Counted from the stretch's first letter, positions 1 through 5,815 are shown. The stretch: 6,090 nucleotides of DNA from Pseudomonadota bacterium (GCA_023426275.1 JAFABC010000013.1:1-6090); one strand, 5' to 3'. Notes: generated from the letters alone by a model not told the origin. Translations and numbers: made by a program.

Positions 1-29
1 CCACCCGACCAACCAAACATCCGGCCGTC

Positions 30-47
30 TCCCCCCTTTCGGGAGGG
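30..47 (-). terminator. Second hairpin behind the kinase operon
   Basis: On the minus strand CCCTCCC, a GAAA tetraloop and GGGGGGA form a 6-bp stem with one G-T wobble, directly after the repeat hairpin. With that hairpin it makes a tandem stem-loop downstream of the operon. There is no U-tract, so it may act as a 3'-end stabiliser or a weak terminator. Confidence 0.35.
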
Positions 48-84
48 TCCGGGAGGGGGTGACCCCCTCCCGGCCGCCGGAGGC
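46..84 (-). repeat. Dispersed GC-rich hairpin repeat, left copy, probable terminator
   Basis: On the minus strand this reads GCCTCCGGCGGCCGGG followed by an inverted repeat. The arms at 49-59 and 63-73 are perfectly complementary over 11 bp around a 3-nt TGA/TCA centre. A second copy, in the opposite orientation, lies at 6045-6081 and shares the same first 16 bases and the same CCCGGACC end, with a different loop. The hairpin starts about 30 nt after the stop codon of the minus-strand sensor kinase gene, so it probably helps end that operon, although no T-run follows. From general familiarity, repeats of this kind are frequent after genes in Desulfovibrionaceae; I could not check this. Confidence 0.6.
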
Positions 85-113
85 ATTCTTCCCGCCTGCG
101 GCCCCTCCCGCGG

Positions 114-2219
114 CTACCGGTGAAAGCGCAGGGTGAATACCGCGCCCTGGTCGTCGTTGGCGGCGTCCAGGGTGCCGCGCAGCTGCCGGGTCAGGTTGCT
201 GACCAGCTGGATGCCGAGGGTGCCCTCGGCCGTGGCGTCGAAATCCGGCGGCAGGCCCGGCCCGTTGTCGCCGATGCGCAGGGTGACGGCGTTGTCCTGT
301 TCTTCGAGGGAGATGCGCAGCCGCCCGTCCGGGCGTCCCCGGAAGGCGTGCTTGTAGGCGTTGGTGAGCAGCTCGTTGATGATGAGCCCGGCGGGCACGG
401 CCGTTTCGATGGGCACGTCCACGGGGGCCAGCGCGGCGTCGCAGGCGGGGCGCTCCGCCTCCTCGGCCGGACCGAACAGGCGCGGGATGAGGTCGCGGAT
501 GTAGGCGTCGAGCCGGATGTGCGACAGGTTGCTCGAGCGGTAGAGTTCCTCGTGGACCAGGGCCATGGAGGCGATGCGGTTGCGGCTCTCGCGAAAACTT
601 TCCAGGGCGGCCGGGTCCCGGACGCGTTCCTCCTGGAGGTAGAGCAGGCCGGAGATGATCTGGAGGTTGTTTTTGACCCGGTGGTGGATCTCCTTGAGCA
701 GGATGTCCTTTTCGGCCAGGGAGTCGCGCAGGCTTTGCTCGGCGCGCACCTGTTCGGTCACGTCCTTGTCCACGCCCCGGTAGCCCCGGAAGCGGCCGGT
801 TTCGTCCTTCCAGGGCACGCCGTTGGTCATGATGCAGCGGCGTTCGCCGTCCCGGGTCAGCCGCCAGGTGATGCAGTCGCGCAGGGGCTCCTGTCCGGCC
901 TTGAGCCACCGGATACGCTCCCGGGTTTCCTCCACCGTGTCCGGGGTCAGAAAATCGTAGACCATGCGGCCGAGCATGGCTTCCGGCGTGTAGCCCAGGG
1001 CCTCGGTGATCTTGGGGCTCACATAGATGTAGCGGCCCTCGGCGTCGGTTTCCCAGATCCAGTCGGCCATGCTGGCGGCGATATGGGCCATGCGCTCCTG
1101 GCTTTGGCGCAGGGCGGCCAGGGCCTCGTTGCGGGCTGCGTCGTGCTCGGCCAGCAGGCCGGCCATGGCGTCCATGGTCCGGGCCACCTTGCCGATGCCG
1201 GAGTCCCCGTGGGGGACGCCGGTGCGGACCGTCAGGTCGCCCTGGCCGATGCGGTCGGCGGTGGCGGCGATGCGGTCCAGGCGTCGGGCGATGACGGCGC
1301 CGCCGACGAACCAGGCCACGCACACGGCCAGCCCGGCCGCCGCCGTCAGAAAAAGCAGGTTGGCGACCAGGGATTTCCTGGCCGGACCGAGCACCGTGGC
1401 CTCGGGCAGGCCGACCACGAAGGCCATGTAGGGCGGCTGCCCGGGCCCGAGGGACAGCTTGTGATAGGCGTAGTAGCGGGGTTTGCCGTCGGAGCCGGCC
1501 AGCAGGAAGACGCCCTCCTCGCCGCCCCGGGAGATGGCTTTCCAGACGTCGTTTTTGATGGGCGCGCCCAGGGGGTTGGTGGCGGTCTTGGGGCGATAGT
1601 AGAGGCGCAGGCCGGCGTGGTCGGTGATGCCGAGCATGGAGCCGGGCGGCAGGAGCAGCCGGTCGAAGGTCGTGTCGTAGCTCGACAGCTTGATGGCGGC
1701 GATGAGCACGCCGGCCACCTTGCCGTCGGGATCGCGGATGGGCAGGGCAAAGGGAAAGGCGGGATCGTAGCCCGTGCGGCTGACGATGTATTCGCCGGCG
1801 GCGAAGCCGTCCGCGCCCATGGCCTCCCGGAAATGTTTGCGGTCGGCCAGATTGACCTGCCCCGACGGCAGGCCGGAGGCCACGATGTCGCCCTGGCGGT
1901 TGGTGGCCAGGATGTTGAGGTAGATGGGGTTCTGGCGCAGCAGGGAGGCGAACAGCGCGTTGCAGGCGGTCGTGTTGAGGCGGCGCACCTCGGGCATGTC
2001 GGCCAGGGTGCGCAACAGCATCCGGGTGCCGTCGGTGATGCGCGACTGCGTTTGCGCCACGGCGGCCGCGGCCCGCCGGACGTTCATGGTGGCGTCGGCC
2101 ACGAGATGGCGGCGGTGGGTGATGCCGTCGTAGAGTTGCAGGGCCAGGGCCGGCAGTACGGCCAGCAGGGCCAGCAGGACCAGTCCGGCCCGGATGGAAA
2201 GGGACCGGGGAAATTTCAC
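114..2219 (-). CDS. Membrane sensor histidine kinase, dCache-HAMP-PAS-HisKA_2-HATPase
   Basis: A 701-residue transmembrane sensor kinase. In order: membrane segment about 12-28; periplasmic double-Cache region about 30-280 (core around YLNILATNRQGDIVASG at 100-116 and FPFALPIRDPDGKVAG from 155); second membrane segment about 284-310; HAMP 311-363; PAS/PAC about 375-490; a HisKA_2 dimerisation helix with EIHHRVKNN, phospho-acceptor His 513 (or 512); then an ATPase domain with N-box NELLTNA from 615, G1 box GDNGPGLP from 650 and G2 box GTLGIQLV from 666. It should autophosphorylate on a periplasmic ligand signal and pass phosphate to an unlinked regulator. I chose GTG at 2219 because GGGAGA lies 6 nt upstream and the membrane helix follows at once. 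An upstream in-frame ATG at 2306 would overlap the preceding gene by 53 nt and add non-membrane, Ala/Asp-rich sequence. Last gene of the yqjD-E-K-like operon, 34 nt after its neighbour. The ligand is unknown. Confidence 0.92.
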   Translation of the reverse strand: MKFPRSLSIRAGLVLLALLAVLPALALQLYDGITHRRHLVADATMNVRRAAAAVAQTQSRITDGTRMLLRTLADMPEVRRLNTTACNALFASLLRQNPIYLNILATNRQGDIVASGLPSGQVNLADRKHFREAMGADGFAAGEYIVSRTGYDPAFPFALPIRDPDGKVAGVLIAAIKLSSYDTTFDRLLLPPGSMLGITDHAGLRLYYRPKTATNPLGAPIKNDVWKAISRGGEEGVFLLAGSDGKPRYYAYHKLSLGPGQPPYMAFVVGLPEATVLGPARKSLVANLLFLTAAAGLAVCVAWFVGGAVIARRLDRIAATADRIGQGDLTVRTGVPHGDSGIGKVARTMDAMAGLLAEHDAARNEALAALRQSQERMAHIAASMADWIWETDAEGRYIYVSPKITEALGYTPEAMLGRMVYDFLTPDTVEETRERIRWLKAGQEPLRDCITWRLTRDGERRCIMTNGVPWKDETGRFRGYRGVDKDVTEQVRAEQSLRDSLAEKDILLKEIHHRVKNNLQIISGLLYLQEERVRDPAALESFRESRNRIASMALVHEELYRSSNLSHIRLDAYIRDLIPRLFGPAEEAERPACDAALAPVDVPIETAVPAGLIINELLTNAYKHAFRGRPDGRLRISLEEQDNAVTLRIGDNGPGLPPDFDATAEGTLGIQLVSNLTRQLRGTLDAANDDQGAVFTLRFHR

Positions 2220-2253
2220 CGACTGTCTCCCGGTGCGGTCGGCATCCGCCGCG

Positions 2254-2445
2254 TCATCGCCGGCGGAAAAGCCGCAACAGACGGCCGGCCAGGGCCACGC
2301 CGCCAAGCAGGTCCGCCCATTGCCGGCGCGCCGAGGCCTTGGCCAGGACGTATTCCAGGCCCAACGTGCGCCGTTGCAGGTCGCTGCGCGCGGCCAGACG
2401 CCGCTTTTCGGCCGTCAGGGCCCGCAATCGGCCGTCTAGAAACAT
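2254..2445 (-). CDS. YqjK-like small protein
   Basis: A 63-residue, Arg-rich protein starting MFLDGRLRALTAEKRRL and ending RLLRLFRRR. It is mostly helical, with a weakly hydrophobic stretch about 44-59 and a very basic C-terminus. Identification rests on position and character: it directly follows YqjD- and YqjE-type genes, as yqjK does in enterobacteria, and has the Arg-rich helical N-terminus of the YqjK-like family. The ATG at 2445 overlaps the previous gene by 10 nt, and AAGGA lies 6 nt upstream, so the start is well supported. The same frame stays open back to 2805, but that upstream part is a shadow of the YqjE-like gene. The next gene starts 34 nt downstream. No function is firmly known for the family. 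It may associate with the inner membrane together with its two partners. Confidence 0.75.
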   Translation of the reverse strand: MFLDGRLRALTAEKRRLAARSDLQRRTLGLEYVLAKASARRQWADLLGGVALAGRLLRLFRRR

Positions 2446-2813
2446 GCCTTGTCCTTTTTGAGCTCCTCGATGCTGGCCGCGAAGAGTTCGCCCGCCCGGG
2501 ACAGACTGCGGCGCAGCTGGAGGAAAAAGACCACCGCCGCGACCAGGGCCACCGCGGCGCCGCCCGCGGCCGTGGCCAGCCGCCAGTGCGGCGGCACGGC
2601 CAGCAGGACGGCGATGGCCCCGAGGCCCAGGCCGATCACGGTCAGGCCGCCGGCCAGACAGACCAGCAGCACCGCCTGGACCAGCCGGATGACGGCTTCC
2701 CCGGTTTCCAGCCCCAAAAGCTCCAGCCGGGTCGCCACGATGTCCGCGACCAGGGCGGAAACGCCGGCCCCGGTCGCGCGCAGTTCGGCCAGCGGCCCCT
2801 CGCACGGCGGCAT
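2436..2813 (-). CDS. YqjE-like membrane protein (phage holin superfamily 6)
   Basis: A 125-residue inner-membrane protein of the Phage_holin_3_6 / YqjE type. An amphipathic N-terminal helix (about 8-40, with VADIVATRLELLGLE) precedes two membrane segments, about 44-72 (LLVCLAGGLTVIGLGLGAIA) and about 79-99 (ATAAGGAAVALVAAVVFFLQ). The charged tail contains ELFAASIEELKKDK, the usual YqjE-type ending. Members are housekeeping envelope proteins rather than lysis holins, despite the family name. The ATG at 2813 lies only 2 nt after the stop of the YqjD-like gene, with a modest GGAAG 5 nt upstream, so translation is probably coupled. Its 3' end overlaps the YqjK-like gene by 10 nt and carries that gene's ribosome binding site. 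Length and topology fit the family. The molecular role is not established. Confidence 0.88.
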   Translation of the reverse strand: MPPCEGPLAELRATGAGVSALVADIVATRLELLGLETGEAVIRLVQAVLLVCLAGGLTVIGLGLGAIAVLLAVPPHWRLATAAGGAAVALVAAVVFFLQLRRSLSRAGELFAASIEELKKDKACF

Positions 2814-2815
2814 GG

Positions 2816-3124
2816 CTACTTCCGGCTCATGAGCCAGCCGAGCAGCAGGCCGGCCAGGAAGGTGCCGCCGATGACGTGGTAGGGGCGCTCCCGCACGACC
2901 TGGTCGGCCGCGGCCACGGTGTCGTCGATCAGGCCGTCCACGGCGCTGTCGAGTTCGCGATATTTGTCCTTGGCGGCGCTCAGGCGCTCTTCGAGCTGGG
3001 TCCGGGCCTTCTTGATCCGGTCGTCGGCTTCCCCGGCCGTGGCGTCGAGCAGGGCGCTGGCGTGACGCACGATTTCCCGCAATTCACGGGAGGCTTCGTC
3101 GGCGTAGGCGTTTTTTCTGACCAT
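2816..3124 (-). CDS. DUF883 / ElaB-YqjD family membrane-anchored protein
   Basis: A 102-residue tail-anchored protein. Residues 1-78 are a charged helical region, probably coiled coil (DDRIKKARTQLEERLSAAKDKYRELD in the middle). They are followed by the family hallmark, a short basic/proline hinge (RERPYHVIGG, from about 77) and one C-terminal membrane helix ending LLLGWLMSRK. In E. coli, YqjD and ElaB are inner-membrane proteins reported to bind ribosomes in stationary phase; the same role here is inferred from family only. The ATG at 3124 is preceded by GGAGGG at 6 nt. First gene of the four-gene operon, with a sigma-70-type promoter about 30 nt upstream of the start codon and 2 nt separating it from the YqjE-like gene. 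Confidence 0.9.
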   Translation of the reverse strand: MVRKNAYADEASRELREIVRHASALLDATAGEADDRIKKARTQLEERLSAAKDKYRELDSAVDGLIDDTVAAADQVVRERPYHVIGGTFLAGLLLGWLMSRK

Positions 3125-3155
3125 GCGATACCCTCCGCGGGCGGTTTGCCCATTT

Positions 3156-3190
3156 CCCTCAGACTATACCGGTTGCCCGTTCACTGTCCA
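3156..3190 (-). promoter_or_regulatory. Sigma-70-type promoter of the yqjD-E-K-kinase operon
   Basis: On the minus strand TGGACA (3190-3185), a 16-nt spacer and TATAGT (3168-3163) give a good housekeeping promoter in the 77-nt gap after the PAS-PAS kinase gene. The predicted start near 3156 leaves a leader of about 32 nt containing the GGAGGG ribosome binding site of the first gene. It implies that the operon is transcribed independently of the upstream kinase. Confidence 0.6.
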
Positions 3191-3201
3191 TGCCCGCGCC
3201 C

Positions 3202-4920
3202 TCAGGCGGAGGTGCCCGCGCCGGCCGGGCGGGCCGGGGACGAGAGCCGGGGGGGATGGAGGGGCAGGATCAGGCAGAACATGCTGCCCTGGCCCGGCTG
3301 GCTCGTGCAGGAAAGCCGGCCGCCCATGCTCCTGGCCAGCATGGCGGACAGGGCCAGCCCCAGGCCCAGCCCGGCGTTCGCCCGGACCGTGGCGTCCTCG
3401 CCCCGGGTGAAGGGCTCGAAGATGGCGCGATGCTGTTCGGGCGGGATGCCGATGCCGGTGTCGGTCACGGAAAAGACGAGCCGTTCCTGCCGGCCGGTTT
3501 CGGCGTGCCGGGCCACGGCCAGACATACCGAGCCGGCCGGGGTGAAGGTGATGGCGTTGTCGAGCAGATTGCCGAGAACCTGGGCCACGCGGGACGGATC
3601 GCCCAGGGCCGTTTCCGGCGCGTCCTGGGTCAGGGCCAGGGACAGGGACAGCCCCTTGGACGCGGCCCGGCCGCGCTGGGCGTCCACGGCCTGCCGGGCC
3701 AGGGCGCGGGGGGCGTAGGTCTCCCGGGACAGATGCAGCTGGCCGGAGTGGGCCCGGGCCACGTCCAGGATGTCGGAAAAAAGGCCCAGCAGCCCTTCCC
3801 CGGCCTGCTCAAGGGCGGCCAGGAAGCGTTCCTGGCCCGGGGAGAGCCCGGACTCGCGCAGCATGTCCACCATGCCGAGGATGGTGTTCATGGGCGTGCG
3901 GATTTCGTGGCTGACGGTCGCGAGAAAGCGCACCTGGGTCTGGCTGGCCGTCTCGGCCTCGTCCTTGGCCAGACGCAGGGCCTGCTCCATGGTCTTGCGC
4001 CCGGTGATGTCCATCATGACCGAGAGCACGCAGGGCTGGCCGTAGGCCGTCAGGGGAATGCAGGACAAAAGCCCCGTGCCGCCCCGGCCGCCCCGGTGGC
4101 GGACGGTGACCTCCATGTTGCGGACCACGCCCTCGCGGGCCAGGGTGTCGGCGATGCGCGCGTTGTCGTGCTTGTCGATAAACAGGCCGAGCTCGTCGTA
4201 GGTCCGGCCGATGCTGTCCTGGCGGCTGAGGCCGGTCAGGTCGCAAAAGGCCTCGTTGACTTCGAGCAGACGGCCTTCGGCCTGGGTGCTGATGGCGATG
4301 ACGGCCGGGGTCAGGCGCAGGATCTTGGCCAGCCGTTCCCGGCCCTCGTGCACGACATCCTGGGCGGCCAACTCCTCGGTGATGTCCCGGGCGTAGATGG
4401 CCAGCCGGGGGCCGCTGCCGGCAACAGGGGGCAGGGGGCACAGGATGTTGTCGTAGACCCGGCCGGCCCGGATGTCGCGGAAGGCGATGGTGACGCCGCC
4501 GTCCAGGGCCCGCTGGTAGTGCAGGCGGCGGGAGTCCCGGACCTCGGGATCGGTCAGGTCGAGGATGGGCCGGCCGACGAAGTCCGTCACTTCCCGGCCG
4601 AATCGTCCGGCCGCCGTGCCGTTGGCGGCCACGACCCGGAAGGCGGCGTCGAGGACCAGGATGGCGTCGTCCGTGGCCTCGAAGACCGCCTGGAGCAGTT
4701 CACGCTGGCCGGCCAGTTCGCACCGGTCGGCGCGGCCCGGCGCGCCGCCTACATGAAGGCGTAGGCGCCGTGGCCGTGCTGTCGGCGCACCCGTTCGATC
4801 ATGGCCGTGCGGTCGTCGTTGACGACGCCCCCAGGGCTCGTGACGCACACGAGTTCGGCCGGCGAAAACCGATAGCCGTGGGTGATGACGAAGCGGCGGC
4901 GCTCCCATTTGTTGCGGCAT
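3202..4920 (-). CDS. Soluble PAS-PAS sensor histidine kinase (start unresolved)
   Basis: A cytoplasmic histidine kinase with no membrane segment. Numbered from the ATG at 4920 (572 residues): PAS 1 about 73-184 (ATDDAILVLDAAFRVVAANG); PAS 2 about 190-310 (ITGRK end); HisKA about 327-395 with VSHEIRTPMN, phospho-acceptor His 338; HATPase with N-box GNLLDNA from 450, G1 box DTGIGIP at 487-493, F-box IFEPF at 500-504 and G2 box GLGLGLA from 517. There is no receiver domain and no regulator gene nearby. The conserved protein begins only near 4705. Upstream of that the frame lies inside the Nif11 gene, one base out of phase, and reads Arg/Pro-rich nonsense. 4920 is the far ATG, with GGAGA only 1 nt away. 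GTG 4848 is the other standard codon and lacks a ribosome binding site. No ATG, GTG or TTG lies between 4749 and the PAS domain. I give the full open frame; the true start is unknown. Confidence 0.8.
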   Translation of the reverse strand: MPQQMGAPPLRHHPRLSVFAGRTRVRHEPWGRRQRRPHGHDRTGAPTARPRRLRLHVGGAPGRADRCELAGQRELLQAVFEATDDAILVLDAAFRVVAANGTAAGRFGREVTDFVGRPILDLTDPEVRDSRRLHYQRALDGGVTIAFRDIRAGRVYDNILCPLPPVAGSGPRLAIYARDITEELAAQDVVHEGRERLAKILRLTPAVIAISTQAEGRLLEVNEAFCDLTGLSRQDSIGRTYDELGLFIDKHDNARIADTLAREGVVRNMEVTVRHRGGRGGTGLLSCIPLTAYGQPCVLSVMMDITGRKTMEQALRLAKDEAETASQTQVRFLATVSHEIRTPMNTILGMVDMLRESGLSPGQERFLAALEQAGEGLLGLFSDILDVARAHSGQLHLSRETYAPRALARQAVDAQRGRAASKGLSLSLALTQDAPETALGDPSRVAQVLGNLLDNAITFTPAGSVCLAVARHAETGRQERLVFSVTDTGIGIPPEQHRAIFEPFTRGEDATVRANAGLGLGLALSAMLARSMGGRLSCTSQPGQGSMFCLILPLHPPRLSSPARPAGAGTSA

Positions 4921-4994
4921 TCTCCAAGGGCCCAGCGGAATTCCTGATCCTCGCGGAGCCGTTTGACGAATTCACTGGCACTTTGCAAAGACAT
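4749..4994 (-). CDS. Nif11-domain small protein
   Basis: An 81-residue protein whose first 50 residues match the Nif11 pattern: MSLQSASEFVKRL, then DQEFRWAL, an ER-containing helix, HGYRFSPAEL. Nif11 domains serve as leader peptides of many RiPP precursors (nitrile-hydratase-like leader group) and also occur as orphan small proteins next to nitrogen-fixation and other genes. A leader-like Gly-Gly sits at 55-56, but the 25 residues after it contain no Cys or Ser and a single Thr, so this is an unlikely lanthipeptide core. No modification enzyme or transporter is in the window. The ATG at 4994 is favoured over 5030 because GGGAGGAAG lies 4 nt upstream and family members begin MSx. A sigma-54-like promoter sits about 20 nt upstream. 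The downstream kinase frame overlaps its 3' half. Function unknown; a regulatory small protein or an orphan precursor are both possible. Confidence 0.8.
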   Translation of the reverse strand: MSLQSASEFVKRLREDQEFRWALGECRNKWERRRFVITHGYRFSPAELVCVTSPGGVVNDDRTAMIERVRRQHGHGAYAFM

Positions 4995-5008
4995 GATGCT
5001 TCCTCCCA

Positions 5009-5049
5009 CAAAGTGGGGAGAGAAAAGCAAGAAGCGTGCAAAGTGGGGA
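5009..5049. repeat. Direct repeat CAAAGTGGGGA x2 in the Nif11 promoter
   Basis: CAAAGTGGGGA occurs at 5009-5019 and exactly again at 5039-5049, 30 bp apart (about three helical turns). The outer copy overlaps the -24 element and the inner one the predicted transcription start. The inner copy is also part of a CCCAC-AAA-GTGGG inverted repeat (5005-5017) next to the ribosome binding site. This arrangement could bind a regulator on one face of the DNA; no protein is identified. Confidence 0.45.
5026..5042 (-). promoter_or_regulatory. Sigma-54-type -24/-12 promoter of the Nif11 gene
   Basis: On the minus strand TTTGCACGCTTCTTGCT aligns with YTGGCACG-N4-TTGCW with one mismatch. That mismatch falls in the first G of the -24 GG doublet, which is normally important. 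The -12 TTGC is perfect and the spacing exact. Predicted transcription start is near 5015, giving a leader of about 21 nt that begins just before the GGGAGGAAG ribosome binding site. Such promoters need an NtrC-type activator. Confidence 0.5.
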
Positions 5050-5130
5050 AAATGTGCTGCTCCTTAAAAAGTCACGGAATTCAAAACAGTTGCCGATCCA
5101 CCTGCCGCCGGGGCCGTTTCCCGTCCGAGG

Positions 5131-5156
5131 CCTGTTGTTTCGTTTTGTGAAACAGG
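5131..5156 (-). terminator. Bulged hairpin after the lipoprotein gene
   Basis: On the minus strand CCTGTTTC and GAAACAACAGG can pair through 8 bp with a 3-nt bulge around a 7-nt A-rich loop, starting about 33 nt after the lipoprotein stop codon. No T-run follows, so termination is only possible, not shown. Confidence 0.25.
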
Positions 5157-5189
5157 GGCGTGGCGTGGCGCGGCGGACCGGCGGCCGTC

Positions 5190-5516
5190 TCAGTTCGGAT
5201 AATTGGTGTTGCAGTACTTGTGGCACCAGTTGGCCGCCATGAGCACGGTCGGGGCGCAGCCGTCGAAAGCGTTGGGTTCGTAGAGGCGGTTGTAGACCTC
5301 CTGGCATCCCTTGTTGCAATCGGCGCGCGAGGCGTGTTTGACCGACAGCACGTCCGAGTCGAATTCGTTGCAGATGGTGATGGTGTCGCAGGAGGCGCGG
5401 CGTCCGATGGACGTGTAGCAAAAGCCTCGGAATTCCGAATCCGTCAGGGGCCGACTGGCACACCCCGACACGGCGGCCGTAAGTGCGGCCGCGACAAGAA
5501 GCAACAGCGGCTTCAT
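5190..5516 (-). CDS. Cysteine-rich lipoprotein, unknown function
   Basis: A 108-residue precursor with a type II signal peptide: MKPLL, a hydrophobic core and lipobox VSGC with the lipidated Cys at 19. Ala follows at +2, which favours the outer membrane under the E. coli rule. The mature part is only about 90 residues yet holds eight more cysteines (33, 43, 49, 67, 71, 87, 98, 102), enough for four disulfides. They include two CX3C pairs, CNKGC and CHKYC. No haem, metal or enzyme motif is recognisable, and I do not know the family. ATG 5516 follows AAGGAGG by 9 nt; GTG at 5519, adding one residue, fits 6 nt and cannot be excluded. The open frame back to 5666 encodes no signal peptide and is not used. 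No confident promoter was found, only weak matches near 5577-5597. A disulfide-stabilised envelope protein is the likely class. Confidence 0.8.
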   Translation of the reverse strand: MKPLLLLVAAALTAAVSGCASRPLTDSEFRGFCYTSIGRRASCDTITICNEFDSDVLSVKHASRADCNKGCQEVYNRLYEPNAFDGCAPTVLMAANWCHKYCNTNYPN

Positions 5517-5663
5517 CACAAGGGCCCTCCTTTTCAAGGCGGTTTCGCCGGGACCGGTTCCCCGACGCGTTCGCGGTGCAGGCATGGCCCCAGGATAGCC
5601 TGCCCCGGCGTCGGTTGGAAGAGGCAAGTTGCATTTTGTCGCCGCCGCTGTTGGGGCGGCGTA

Positions 5664-5718
5664 CAAGGTTTTGTACCGTCCGGACGGACTTGGCGGCCCC
5701 GGTCAAGGATTCTGTACC
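5664..5718. repeat. Direct repeat CAAGG-TTTTGTACC, possible activator sites
   Basis: CAAGGTTTTGTACC at 5664-5677 and CAAGGATTCTGTACC at 5704-5718 are near-copies 40 bp apart, about four helical turns. They lie roughly 125-180 bp upstream of the predicted start of the sigma-54 transcript at 5843, a usual distance for upstream activator sequences of NtrC-type proteins. They are also upstream of the divergent lipoprotein gene. The first copy contains GTACAA-GGTT-TTGTAC (5661-5676), an inverted repeat. Regulator unknown. Confidence 0.4.
5676..5687. promoter_or_regulatory. 12-bp perfect palindrome CCGTCCGGACGG
   Basis: The sequence equals its own reverse complement and overlaps the end of the first direct-repeat copy. 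A dimeric regulator could bind here, but in GC-rich DNA such palindromes also arise by chance. Confidence 0.25.
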
Positions 5719-5815
5719 CGGCCACGGCGGGACAATACCGGTAAAACGGGTCGTCTCACTTTCTAACATTTTCAAATTGCGCGGTTTCTCTCGAAAAGTT
5801 GCCACCCGGCACGAT

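Noticed and set aside
2220..2306. Upstream ATG (2306) as start of the membrane kinase
   Set aside because: It would overlap the YqjK-like gene and prepend a non-signal extension. The GTG at 2219 has GGGAGA at 6 nt and directly precedes the membrane helix.
120..2882. Very long plus-strand open frame opposite the kinase operon
   Set aside because: Its translation is Gly/Ala/Val/His/Gln-rich without domains, and it is antisense to a clear histidine kinase and the YqjE- and YqjK-like genes. It is a GC-composition shadow.
3190..4764. Long plus-strand open frame opposite the PAS-PAS kinase
   Set aside because: Low-complexity Gly/Ala/Gln-rich translation antisense to a kinase with all catalytic boxes; no support for coding.
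4770..5150. 126-codon plus-strand open frame opposite Nif11
   Set aside because: Antisense to the Nif11 gene and its promoter, with no recognisable domain or ribosome binding site.
5577..5597. Weak promoter matches upstream of the lipoprotein gene
   Set aside because: TGGGGCCATGCCTGCA has sigma-54 doublet spacing but four or more mismatches. An overlapping sigma-70 pair (TTCCAA, 17 nt, TATCCT) has a poor -35. Neither is strong enough to list.
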